From Bacillus wiedmannii (GTDB lineage: Bacteria > Bacillota > Bacilli > Bacillales > Bacillaceae_G), in NCBI RefSeq assembly GCF_001583695.1, contig NZ_LOBC01000015.1:1-64000 (forward strand): a stretch of 64,000 bases of DNA, read 5' to 3'. The position numbers and the translations under genes are program-made. Positions 43,385-51,227 of the stretch are shown here, in pieces; within the stretch, counting starts at the first letter, position 1; each line of letters begins with the position of its first letter. Under the pieces are notes generated by a model. It made no database searches. It saw nothing but the letters and a program-made list of their open reading frames with translations, and had not been told where the DNA came from.

Positions 43385-43579
43385 AGAGTTCTCCCCATTT
43401 CTTTTGAATGTAATTGAAAATACAGTTTTGAGTGATTCTAAGGTGAGTGTACGTTTTTTTACGGAATTCATAACGCTTCTTACGTAATTACCCCCAAAAA
43501 TAAGTTTATGATAATTCAAGGCAAAAAATTTTGAGAAATATTTGTATGTTATTAAAATAAATAGCAAGGAGGAATGGAA

Positions 43580-44506
43580 ATGAAAGCAATTGTTATAGAT
43601 CAATATGGTAGTGTTGAAGAATTAACAGAAAGACAAGTTTTAAAACCGGTTGTTAAAGATAACGAGGTATTAATACGCATTCTCGCAACATCTATTAATC
43701 CTGTTGATTGGAAAATAAGAAAAGGAGACTTACAACAACAGTTACGATTTTCATTTCCAATTATTTTAGGGTTGGATGTAGCTGGGGTTATTGAAGAAGT
43801 TGGGGAAGAGGTAGAGTGCTTCAAAGTAGGAGATAAAGTATTTACGAAACCTGAAAATATAGGGAAGGGCTCTTATGCTGAATTCATTACAGTAAAATCG
43901 GATTTAGTATCTTATATGCCTACTAATCTAAGTTTCGAAGAGGCAGCTTCTATTCCTCTTGCAGGACTTACAGCGTGGCAAAGTCTTGTAGATTACGCAA
44001 AAATAAAAAAACATGACCGAGTACTCATTCATGCTGGAGCTGGCGGAGTTGGAAGTTTAGCAATCCAAATCGCAAAATCATTTGGAGCTTTTGTTGCCAC
44101 AACTGCAAGTAGTAAGAATGAAGAGTTTTTAAAGTCTTTAGGAGCGGATCTTGTTATTGATTATAAAAAAGATAAATTTGAAGAACTACTATTTGATTTT
44201 GATATTGTGTTAGATACAATAGGTGGCGAAGTACAAGAAAAAAGTTTTCAAATTATAAAACCTGGTGGTGTTTTCGTTTCGATTGTTCATGAGCCAATTC
44301 AAAAAGTAAAAGGGATAAAATCAGGTTTTTTATGGCTAAAACCAAATGGAAAGCAACTAGAAGAATTATCAAATTTAATTGTACATGGAAAAATAAAACC
44401 AATCATAAGTAAAGTTGTGCCGTTTAATGAAGCAGGGGTTAGAGAAGCTCATATTTTGAGTGAAGGTCAACACGTTAGAGGTAAGATTGTAATGAAAGTG
44501 GAATAA
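43580..44506 (+). CDS. NADP-dependent zinc-type alcohol dehydrogenase/quinone oxidoreductase
   Basis: A 308-residue medium-chain reductase of the quinone-oxidoreductase group. The catalytic N-terminal domain has NPVDWKIRKG near residue 40, followed by the nucleotide-binding GAGGVGSLAIQ near residue 149. The zinc-binding cysteines of the alcohol dehydrogenases are absent, so it is a zinc-independent member. The substrate is probably a quinone or enone. AAGGAGG sets ATG 43580. It diverges from the alpha/beta hydrolase gene. Confidence 0.85.
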   Translation: MKAIVIDQYGSVEELTERQVLKPVVKDNEVLIRILATSINPVDWKIRKGDLQQQLRFSFPIILGLDVAGVIEEVGEEVECFKVGDKVFTKPENIGKGSYAEFITVKSDLVSYMPTNLSFEEAASIPLAGLTAWQSLVDYAKIKKHDRVLIHAGAGGVGSLAIQIAKSFGAFVATTASSKNEEFLKSLGADLVIDYKKDKFEELLFDFDIVLDTIGGEVQEKSFQIIKPGGVFVSIVHEPIQKVKGIKSGFLWLKPNGKQLEELSNLIVHGKIKPIISKVVPFNEAGVREAHILSEGQHVRGKIVMKVE

Positions 44507-44528
44507 AAATGATTAAGTATCCTTCAAG

Positions 44529-44572
44529 AAGTAAATACCACAAACCAAAAATATTTGTGGTATTTACTTTTT
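44529..44572 (+). terminator. terminator after the oxidoreductase
   Basis: AAGTAAATACCACAAA and its complement (16-bp stem), loop CCAAAAATA, then TTT. An outer CTTCAAG...CTTGAAG pair extends it. Confidence 0.85.
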
Positions 44573-44598
44573 AGCTTGAAGATATTGTGCATATGCTT

Positions 44599-46032
44599 CT
44601 ATAGCTTATAGTTTCGTACTGTATCATGTAATTTCTCTAAACCAATCAACATATCTTTTTCATTTAACATAGAATAGCTAAGCCTTAATTGGTTATTATT
44701 TGTATCATTATTTAATAGACAAGCTGTTCCTGGTAAAAAAGAGACATCTACTTCATTTGCTTTTTGTAATAAGGTAAAGGGATCTATCGAATCAGGAAGT
44801 GTAATCCATAAATTAAAGCCACCATTTGGTATTTCAAATCGTAATTCTTTAAGTGGTGATAACATATCAATCGTTATATCACGTCTAATTTGTAAAGCCG
44901 TACGTAATTTTTCTAAATGATTTTTCATACGTTCTGCACGTAAAAAAGGAAGGAGTGCTTTTTGCGTTAATAAAGGACTACCGATATCCATTGAACCTTT
45001 TACAGCATATAACCATTCAAAAATAGGCCCATCGGCAATAAGAGATGCGATACGCAATCCTGGTGCTAACGTTTTACTAAATCCTTTTATATATATTACA
45101 TGACCATTCCTATCAAAATTTTTGATAGGAGAGGAAATAGTAGCACCCTCAAAATATATTTCTCCGAAAGAATCATCTTCAATTATAAAAAACTCATATA
45201 GCTCTGCTAGTTCTATAAGTTCCATTCGCCGTTCATTGCTCATTACTGTACCTGTCGGGTTCTGGAAAGTTGGATTCGTATACAATAATACGGGATTTTT
45301 ACTTTGACAAATATCATCGATTAAGTCGGAGCGAACTCCATGATTATCAAGAGAAACTGGTATAATTTTAGCACCTTTATTGATGAAAATATCAAGCGCA
45401 GCACTGTAACAAGGACTTTCCACTAATACAATATCACCAGGTTTTAATAATGTTTGAGCAATTAAATCAATTCCTTGTTGTGCTCCGCTTGTAATTAATA
45501 ATTGAGATGGGTCTGTCACTAATTGTTGGTGTTCATGTAAATAATTTGCTATTTCAACACGTAGTTCATAATCGCCTTGAACTGGCCCATACGTTGCTAG
45601 GATCATCTGGTCTTTATTCAGTATTTTATGCATTTCATCAGCTAAGAATGGATTTGGCAATAAACGAGGATACAAAATCGCTTGTGAAAAATCGTAATAT
45701 TTTCGGTGCTGATTCATTGCATATTGAGATCGCATAACATTAATCGTTTTCATTTGTTGCCAGTTATACGGAATTGGTTTGAAACCTTTCTTTCCATGTT
45801 TATGTATATAAGCACCTTTCCCTTGCTCAATGCGAATATATTCTTTCTTTTCTAACTGCTTATATGCTTTACGAACAGTTAATAGGCTAATCTGCAAATC
45901 TTCGGCCATAGAGCGTAAAGATGGAAGTGCGTCACCGTGTGATAGCATGCCACTTTGTACTCTTTCAACAATTTGCATATATATTTGCTGATAATACGGT
46001 ATGTTGGATTCTTTACGAAGGACAATCTTCAT
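44599..46032 (-). CDS. MocR-type PLP-dependent transcriptional regulator
   Basis: A 477-residue fusion: a GntR winged helix (about residues 1-75, SLLTVRKAYKQLEKKEYIR) and an aminotransferase-like domain (about 115-470) with LITSGAQQGID near residue 164, YTNPTFQNPTG near 256 and the PLP lysine in YIKGFSKTLAPG near 310. MocR proteins use PLP or its amino-acid adducts as effectors. It diverges from the EamA exporter gene, which is the probable target. Its own promoter lies in the shared 146-base gap. Confidence 0.88.
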   Translation of the reverse strand: MKIVLRKESNIPYYQQIYMQIVERVQSGMLSHGDALPSLRSMAEDLQISLLTVRKAYKQLEKKEYIRIEQGKGAYIHKHGKKGFKPIPYNWQQMKTINVMRSQYAMNQHRKYYDFSQAILYPRLLPNPFLADEMHKILNKDQMILATYGPVQGDYELRVEIANYLHEHQQLVTDPSQLLITSGAQQGIDLIAQTLLKPGDIVLVESPCYSAALDIFINKGAKIIPVSLDNHGVRSDLIDDICQSKNPVLLYTNPTFQNPTGTVMSNERRMELIELAELYEFFIIEDDSFGEIYFEGATISSPIKNFDRNGHVIYIKGFSKTLAPGLRIASLIADGPIFEWLYAVKGSMDIGSPLLTQKALLPFLRAERMKNHLEKLRTALQIRRDITIDMLSPLKELRFEIPNGGFNLWITLPDSIDPFTLLQKANEVDVSFLPGTACLLNNDTNNNQLRLSYSMLNEKDMLIGLEKLHDTVRNYKL

Positions 46033-46178
46033 GGTTTCACCTTTTTCGTTTTTATTTCATTAAAGCGAAAAATATAAAGAGAATCAACTACAATTTTAAG
46101 TAACTGTTATATACATAGATACACTGTTATACACCATACCTTCTATACTCATGGTAAGAGTAAAAAGGAGGAAGAAAA

Positions 46179-47096
46179 ATGGTTATTTTCAATTATATTT
46201 TAGTATGTATTATTTTCGGAACAACATTTTTAACGATAAAAATTGGGATTGAGGCAGGAGCGCCCCCGTTATTTTCAGCAGGCATTCGTTTCTTTTTAGC
46301 AGGCGTCATTCTGATGATTATATTTAAGTTAAAGCGAAAGGAAATTATGCCACATGTATTTTCAAAACGTATTATATATGCTGGTTTTTGCTTAACGTTT
46401 ATGACATTTGCTACATTGTACTGGGCGGAACAATATATTTCTTCAGGGTTAGCTGCTGTACTTTCTGCTACGGGGCCGATGATGATTTTATTATTACAAG
46501 CAAAGAGAAATAAGGCGAAATTACAAAAAGAGCAACTCGTAGCATTAATTATTGCACTAATAGGTGTTGTTTTTGTTTCTTTACCGGGAATGCACCAAGA
46601 AATCAGCTTCATATGGAGTATCGCTTGTTTTGTTTTAATAATAGGAGAGTTATTTTACGGAATAGGCTCTATTCGCTCAAAAGAAATACTTTCGGATTTA
46701 CAAAGTGTATCACCATTTCTCATTAATGGTATTCAAATGTTTTACGGAGGGGTTTTATTACTAATCGCATCCGTCATAGTAGAACAACCGAATGTATCTG
46801 TATTAGCTTCATGGAGTGTACAGTGGCCTATTTTATATCTTATCTTTATCGGATCAATTGGTGGGCACGGATTATATTATTGGCTCTTATCAAAAACAAA
46901 TCCTGTATTCCCGTCAACGTGGTTATATGTATCACCGTTAATTGCTATTATTGTAGGATATATCATATTAGGAGAACCTTTAAACCCTACAATGGGAATA
47001 GGTGCTTGTTTTATTTTGGTTGGTGTATTTTTAGTTAATCGCTCCACACTCCGGAGCTATTTCAAACAAGGGAAATTATTTGAGAAGGAAATGTAG
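46179..47096 (+). CDS. EamA/DMT family transporter
   Basis: A 305-residue metabolite exporter of the drug/metabolite superfamily with ten transmembrane helices and two EamA repeats (about residues 5-135 and 147-285). The first repeat contains FRFFLAG-like AGIRFFLAGVILM near residue 33, the second GGHGLYYWLLSKTNPV near residue 231. Such proteins export amino acids and similar solutes. AAAGGAGGA precedes the ATG. Regulation by the divergent MocR protein is inferred from position. Confidence 0.87.
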   Translation: MVIFNYILVCIIFGTTFLTIKIGIEAGAPPLFSAGIRFFLAGVILMIIFKLKRKEIMPHVFSKRIIYAGFCLTFMTFATLYWAEQYISSGLAAVLSATGPMMILLLQAKRNKAKLQKEQLVALIIALIGVVFVSLPGMHQEISFIWSIACFVLIIGELFYGIGSIRSKEILSDLQSVSPFLINGIQMFYGGVLLLIASVIVEQPNVSVLASWSVQWPILYLIFIGSIGGHGLYYWLLSKTNPVFPSTWLYVSPLIAIIVGYIILGEPLNPTMGIGACFILVGVFLVNRSTLRSYFKQGKLFEKEM

Positions 47097-47106
47097 TTGT
47101 ATAAAG

Positions 47107-47140
47107 AAGCAGCCCTGTTATATATAGGGCTGCTTGAATT
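47107..47140 (+). terminator. terminator of the EamA gene
   Basis: AAGCAGCCCT/AGGGCTGCTT stem with a short loop, followed by GAATTTTATT. Confidence 0.82.
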
Positions 47141-47230
47141 TTATTAACGATACGGATTGACTTTATTTATTGGAAAGGCGTAATATTATTAAGCTATATG
47201 AAAGAGAACTGTAAAAAGAGGGGAGTTATT

Positions 47231-48268
47231 ATGAAAATGAATTGGACTGAAGTAAAGGAAAAAATTCGACCGCAAATTTCAAAACCATCATATGAAACTT
47301 GGTTTTCTAATACTACTGTTTTATTAGAGGATGATATATTAACGATTTATTGTCCGAATGAATTTGCACGTGACTGGTTAGAATCTCATTACAAAGAATT
47401 AGTATTTCATACATTAAGAGAAATGTTTAATACGACGTTTGAAATTCAGTTTGATTTATGTAATGGCGAACCAAATAAATTGAAAGATGTTCAAAAAGAA
47501 AGGCTTAATAGCTGGGATGAAGTAAAGAAAGCATTAAGGCCAAAAGTAGCTGAGAAAACATTTATGACATGGATTAGAAATACAAATGCTATTATAGATG
47601 AGAATAAGTTAATAATCTTTTGTAAAGATGCTTTTCATCGTGATTTGCTTGAAGGTGAGTATAAAAATATAATTTCAAATACCGTACAGAAAATTACTAA
47701 TGAAGAATATCAAATTTGGTTTGAAATAGGATCAAACGCCGCTTCAATATCACAAACTCATCATATGCAAAATAAGCAACTCACTTCCGGACAAGAGGAA
47801 TCAAAAATAATTTGGAATCAAATAAAAGATAAAATACAAGTAACAATTTCAAGACCTTCATATGAAACATGGATCAAAGAAACGACAGCCAGTATACATG
47901 AAAATTCATTGACTATTTATTTTAAAAACGAATTTCAACAAGAGTGGGTTGAAAAGTCTTATAAAGATTTAATTTCGCATATAGCAAAAGAGTTAACTGG
48001 AAATACATATGAGCTTCAATTTGAATTAAAATCAAATACTATTGCAACCGATAATGGTGAAAAATCAAAATCATCTACTGAAAATACTATTTTCGAATTA
48101 TGGGAGCAGTTCAAATCGTCCAATGATGATTTAAAATATAATAAAGTAGAAGATAGCGATAAACGCATTCAAGCTTTAGAAGAAAAAATAGTGAAGTTGG
48201 AAAATGTAATAGATACATTAGTGGGAAAATTAGAGGTAGTAGAATTAAAAACACAGTTGGAAAAATAA
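47231..48268 (+). CDS. protein of three tandem DnaA domain-I repeats
   Basis: A 345-residue protein made of three DnaA N-terminal domain-like repeats at about residues 5-74, 95-164 and 195-264 (each starting at Trp: W5, W95, W195). Repeat 1 and 3 share KPSYETWF/RPSYETWI, and all three have the domain-I strand-helix pattern (I-x-C/Y-P/K-x-E-F-x-R/Q-D/E-W). No AAA+ motor or DnaA domain IV is present. Residues about 308-345 are a coiled coil. In DnaA, domain I binds helicase loaders and regulators such as SirA, so a titration or adaptor role is plausible. GAGGGGAG sets ATG 47231. Confidence 0.8.
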   Translation: MKMNWTEVKEKIRPQISKPSYETWFSNTTVLLEDDILTIYCPNEFARDWLESHYKELVFHTLREMFNTTFEIQFDLCNGEPNKLKDVQKERLNSWDEVKKALRPKVAEKTFMTWIRNTNAIIDENKLIIFCKDAFHRDLLEGEYKNIISNTVQKITNEEYQIWFEIGSNAASISQTHHMQNKQLTSGQEESKIIWNQIKDKIQVTISRPSYETWIKETTASIHENSLTIYFKNEFQQEWVEKSYKDLISHIAKELTGNTYELQFELKSNTIATDNGEKSKSSTENTIFELWEQFKSSNDDLKYNKVEDSDKRIQALEEKIVKLENVIDTLVGKLEVVELKTQLEK

Positions 48269-48283
48269 CCAACTGTGTTTTTT
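48247..48283. terminator. bidirectional terminator
   Basis: AAAAACACAGTTGG and its complement with an 8-base loop, followed by TTTTTT. It overlaps the stop codon and serves the convergent secY gene too. Confidence 0.85.
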
Positions 48284-48285
48284 AC

Positions 48286-49590
48286 TTAATTCGCTTTATT
48301 TATAAATCCTTTATAATGACGTTTCACAAGCTGACTTTCTAAAGTCTTCATTGTTTCAAGTGCTACACCGACGATGATAAGTAAGCTTGTACCACCGATT
48401 TGTGCAGAAGGTGGTAATGTAGCAATTTTCGTGAATACGAGCGGTAAAATTGAAATTGCGCCTAAGAAAATTGCACCGATAAATGTTAAACGGTATAAAA
48501 TTTTAGTTACATATTGTTCTGTTGATTTACCAGGACGAATACCAGGTACATATCCATTTTGCTTTTTCAAATTCTCAGCCATTTGTTCAGGATTTACTTG
48601 AATGAATGCATAGAAGTATGTGAAAGCAACGATAAGACCGACATAAAGTGTCATTCCAATTGGATGTGCAAAATCAAGATTTGCAACTAACCATTTTGAT
48701 ACGCTTGAATCAGGGAAGAGCTGCGCAATTGTACGCGGCGTCATTAAAAATGCGGAAGCAAAGATTACTGGAATTACACCAGCACTATTTACTTTAAGAG
48801 GTAAATGAGTGTTTTTTGCTCCTTGATATTGATTGTTTCCTGAAACAGCTTTTGCATATTGAATTGGTATTTTACGCACGGCTTGTTGAATGTAAATAAC
48901 GCCAACAACTATCGCTAAAATTACGAGACCAATTAAAACCATCTTTATGATGTGCATGAATAATTGATCGCCTGCATTTTGAAATTGTTGTAAATAAATT
49001 TGGTTCGCAACATTTGGAATCGCTGCAACAAGTCCTGCGAAGATAATCATCGAAATACCATTACCTACTCCGTTAGCGGTAATTTGTTCGCCTAACCAAA
49101 GTAAAAATGCAGTACCTGCAGTTAAAACTGTCGCAATAAATAAGTATGTAGTCCAGCTTTGATCTGTTATTAATTGCCCACCTGCTATATTATTAAAACC
49201 ATAAGACATCCCAATGGATTGTATGAATGCGAGAATGATTGTAAAGTATCGAGTAAATTGAGCTGACTTCTTACGGCCCATTTCACCTTGCTTTGCCCAT
49301 TCCGAAAATTTAGGTATAACGTCCATTTGTAGTAATTGTACTATGATGGAAGCTGTAATATATGGTGTAATACCTACAGCGAAGATCGAGAAGTGTTGCA
49401 ATGCTCCTCCACCAAATACGTTTAGCATACCTAAAACGTTGGCTTGATCTTGTACCTTTAATACCTCTGCGTTAGTATGAGGAACTGGAATAAACGTGCC
49501 AATTCGAAAAACGATTAACATCGCCAATGTAAAAAGGATTTTCCTTCTTATCTCAGCTACTCTCATGAAATTTGAAATCGTACGAAACAT
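48286..49590 (-). CDS. secY: second SecY preprotein translocase subunit
   Basis: SecY forms the protein-conducting channel. The 434-residue protein has ten predicted transmembrane helices, a plug-type region, and the conserved cytosolic loop C5 with YRIRPGKSTEQY-like GIRPGKSTEQYV near residue 355. The neighbours are not ribosomal protein genes, adk or map, so it is a separate secY. Bacilli of the cereus group often carry a second secY, sometimes for a special export route. AGGAGGCGA sets the ATG. The leader has a second ribosome-binding-like site and a hairpin. Confidence 0.92.
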   Translation of the reverse strand: MFRTISNFMRVAEIRRKILFTLAMLIVFRIGTFIPVPHTNAEVLKVQDQANVLGMLNVFGGGALQHFSIFAVGITPYITASIIVQLLQMDVIPKFSEWAKQGEMGRKKSAQFTRYFTIILAFIQSIGMSYGFNNIAGGQLITDQSWTTYLFIATVLTAGTAFLLWLGEQITANGVGNGISMIIFAGLVAAIPNVANQIYLQQFQNAGDQLFMHIIKMVLIGLVILAIVVGVIYIQQAVRKIPIQYAKAVSGNNQYQGAKNTHLPLKVNSAGVIPVIFASAFLMTPRTIAQLFPDSSVSKWLVANLDFAHPIGMTLYVGLIVAFTYFYAFIQVNPEQMAENLKKQNGYVPGIRPGKSTEQYVTKILYRLTFIGAIFLGAISILPLVFTKIATLPPSAQIGGTSLLIIVGVALETMKTLESQLVKRHYKGFINKAN

Positions 49591-49700
49591 TTTGTCGCCT
49601 CCTATATTTTTATCAGTTCAAAACTGATGATTATATCCCGATGAAGTAACCACAAACCTCCTTCCGCATTAAATTCATTTGACAAATGGAATTTTATACA
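49591..49700 (-). promoter_or_regulatory. secY leader with hairpin and extra Shine-Dalgarno
   Basis: On the minus strand the leader has GGAAGGAGG at about 49656-49664 with no gene at a proper distance, then ATCAGTT-TTG-AACTGAT (7-bp hairpin, 49612-49628) just before the real ribosome binding site. This may be a translational control region, but evidence is thin. Confidence 0.35.
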
Positions 49701-50125
49701 TTTTGTAGTTTTCATGGATATAAAAATATAAGGTGTTTTTTAGCGACCTATAAGCTTTTCGTAATCATTCAATACACATAATATATCGAATAAATTAACA
49801 AATGTACATACATACGCATGAAAAATGAATGAATAGGGGCATTTTTTACATTTATTTAATGCTAGATTGATAATTAGGAACGTTTTATGTAGTTGTATTG
49901 AAAGGATTCGATGGAAAGTATTAGGGTGTAGCTGTAGCACATGATAACCTCAAGGAAATCTTCAAGGATGTTGAGAAAACTCATATATTTAGTCGTGAAT
50001 TAGCGAAACTATTAAAGCAAGAAAAGATTTGATTGAAATAATAGTGAAGGAAAATCTTTTTTCTATAGAGAATATTTCTAACGCAGGAATCTAAGTATAT
50101 AGGTTCTAATGAAAGGAGAATTCAC
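49701..50125. other. intergenic segment with a decayed gene fragment
   Basis: No complete gene is seen. The part at 49925-50032 reads as the C-terminal end of a lost gene. The rest is AT-rich and has no clear signal except the DinB ribosome binding site at its right end. Confidence 0.5.
49925..50032 (+). pseudogene. C-terminal gene fragment
   Basis: A frame without start encodes GVAVAHDNLKEIFKDVEKTH followed by a helical basic tail ending LAKLLKQEKI and a stop. An in-frame stop directly precedes it and the upstream DNA does not continue the frame. It looks like the last 35 residues of an eroded gene; the family is not recognised. Confidence 0.35.
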
Positions 50126-50641
50126 ATGAATATATTTGTAAATGACAAGTTTTATGAAACGAGAAATCAATTATTTGAGGAAATTACTTTGTTAAGTGAT
50201 GCTCAATTTAATAAAAAACCAGATAAGGATAAATGGAGTATAGCACAAGTTTGTCATCACTTAGTTTTATTAGATGAGAGAGTTATAACGGTTATTTCGT
50301 CAGGATTAAAAAAGATGGATAGTTTCCAAAATGAGCGTAAAGAAATTCACACTATTGTATTAGATAGATCGATAAAATTTATAGCACCAGAAATGATTGA
50401 ACCAAGTATAGAACCATTTGAAGTGCTGCAAATGGTTGATTTGTTAAACGACTCTAGAAAAGAATTGATGCGTTTTCTGAGTACAATAGAAGATGAATCT
50501 AAATTAGCAAAAAAATCAGTGATCCATCCAGCTCTTGGAGAATTACTTCTTGATCAGTGGATAGAGTTAATCTATTTGCATGAACAGCGTCATATAGAAC
50601 AAATCAAAGAGATACAGTTGCTTTGTGAAGTTGAAAAGTAA
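50126..50641 (+). CDS. DinB family protein
   Basis: A 171-residue helix-bundle protein of the DinB/YfiT superfamily. Likely metal ligands are His in VCHHLVLLDER (about residues 46-47) and His in IYLHEQRHIEQI (about 152 and 156). The N-terminal YETRNQLFEEITLLSDAQF is the family start. It has a different sequence from the DinB protein at 15393. AAAGGAG precedes the ATG. It is monocistronic. Confidence 0.85.
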   Translation: MNIFVNDKFYETRNQLFEEITLLSDAQFNKKPDKDKWSIAQVCHHLVLLDERVITVISSGLKKMDSFQNERKEIHTIVLDRSIKFIAPEMIEPSIEPFEVLQMVDLLNDSRKELMRFLSTIEDESKLAKKSVIHPALGELLLDQWIELIYLHEQRHIEQIKEIQLLCEVEK

Positions 50642-50719
50642 AAATTATTATCTATTTATTGAGCGATTTAGGATAGCATCAAGGGTTCGAGTGATAAAAT
50701 ACAAATCCTGATTAAAATT

Positions 50720-50851
50720 ATGATGAATTTAGTTGAAAGCAACCAATGAGCAGAAGAAAATAAGAAACTAGCAGATCTTACTCTTGAAAAGGAAACGAAC
50801 ATTCGAAAAAAACTGAATCCGAATTACTGTATAAGTGTAACCTCGTCTTAA
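50720..50851 (+). pseudogene. short interrupted reading frame
   Basis: ATG at 50720 opens a frame broken by one TGA after nine codons (50747-50749), continuing as AEENKKLADLTLEKETNIRK and ending at TAA 50849. The helical, charged text resembles the C-terminal coiled part of cereus-group DUF3967/MerR-like proteins. Only the tail remains, and a terminator follows, as expected for an eroded gene. Confidence 0.4.
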
Positions 50852-50873
50852 ATGAAGGCGGGGTTATTATTTT
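50839..50873 (+). terminator. terminator after the remnant
   Basis: AACCTCGTCTT pairs with AAGGCGGGGTT (two G-U pairs), followed by ATTATTTTT. Confidence 0.65.
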
Positions 50874-51227
50874 TGGAAGTGATCTCAGCATTTTCATTTA
50901 GAAGGAAATAAATTAGCAATGAAATCCGAAAATGTAATCAGCATTACACACTATATCTTTAAGTTATAATGATTTTCGGAAATGAGTTATATGTCCATAA
51001 TTTTGAAAGTACATATACATCTACCATTGGTTTAGCGCTCTTCACACGTTGGAGGAAGAAGTAAATACTATTCTGCTAGGGGGTATATGCATTTTATTCT
51101 CTATATTTTCACAACAGAACCACCTCCAAAATTATCTTTTGCAGTTGAATTTTTCCGAATAATAAGTTACATTTTTAAAGTTCAAGCAACTTTATAGCAG
51201 TACAAAAAGGGGAGAAATATTGTTATT

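Larger units (their letters stand above)
50642..51227. other. intergenic segment with gene remnant and terminator
   Basis: The segment contains a decayed reading frame at 50720-50851, a terminator-like hairpin just after it, and otherwise AT-rich DNA leading to the nucleotidase gene. No complete gene is seen. Confidence 0.55.

Noticed and set aside
43385-43603. N-terminal extension of the alpha/beta hydrolase
   Set aside because: Open frame continues but ATG 43384 has GGGGAG at 7 bases and the extension has no family residues.
46193-46612. Antisense frame inside the EamA gene
   Set aside because: Shadow of a membrane protein gene.
49740-49940. 66-codon minus frame upstream of secY
   Set aside because: No ribosome binding site and no family; spacer DNA with biased composition.
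50985-51010. PlcR box before the nucleotidase
   Set aside because: TATGTCCATA has the ends but not the required spacing.
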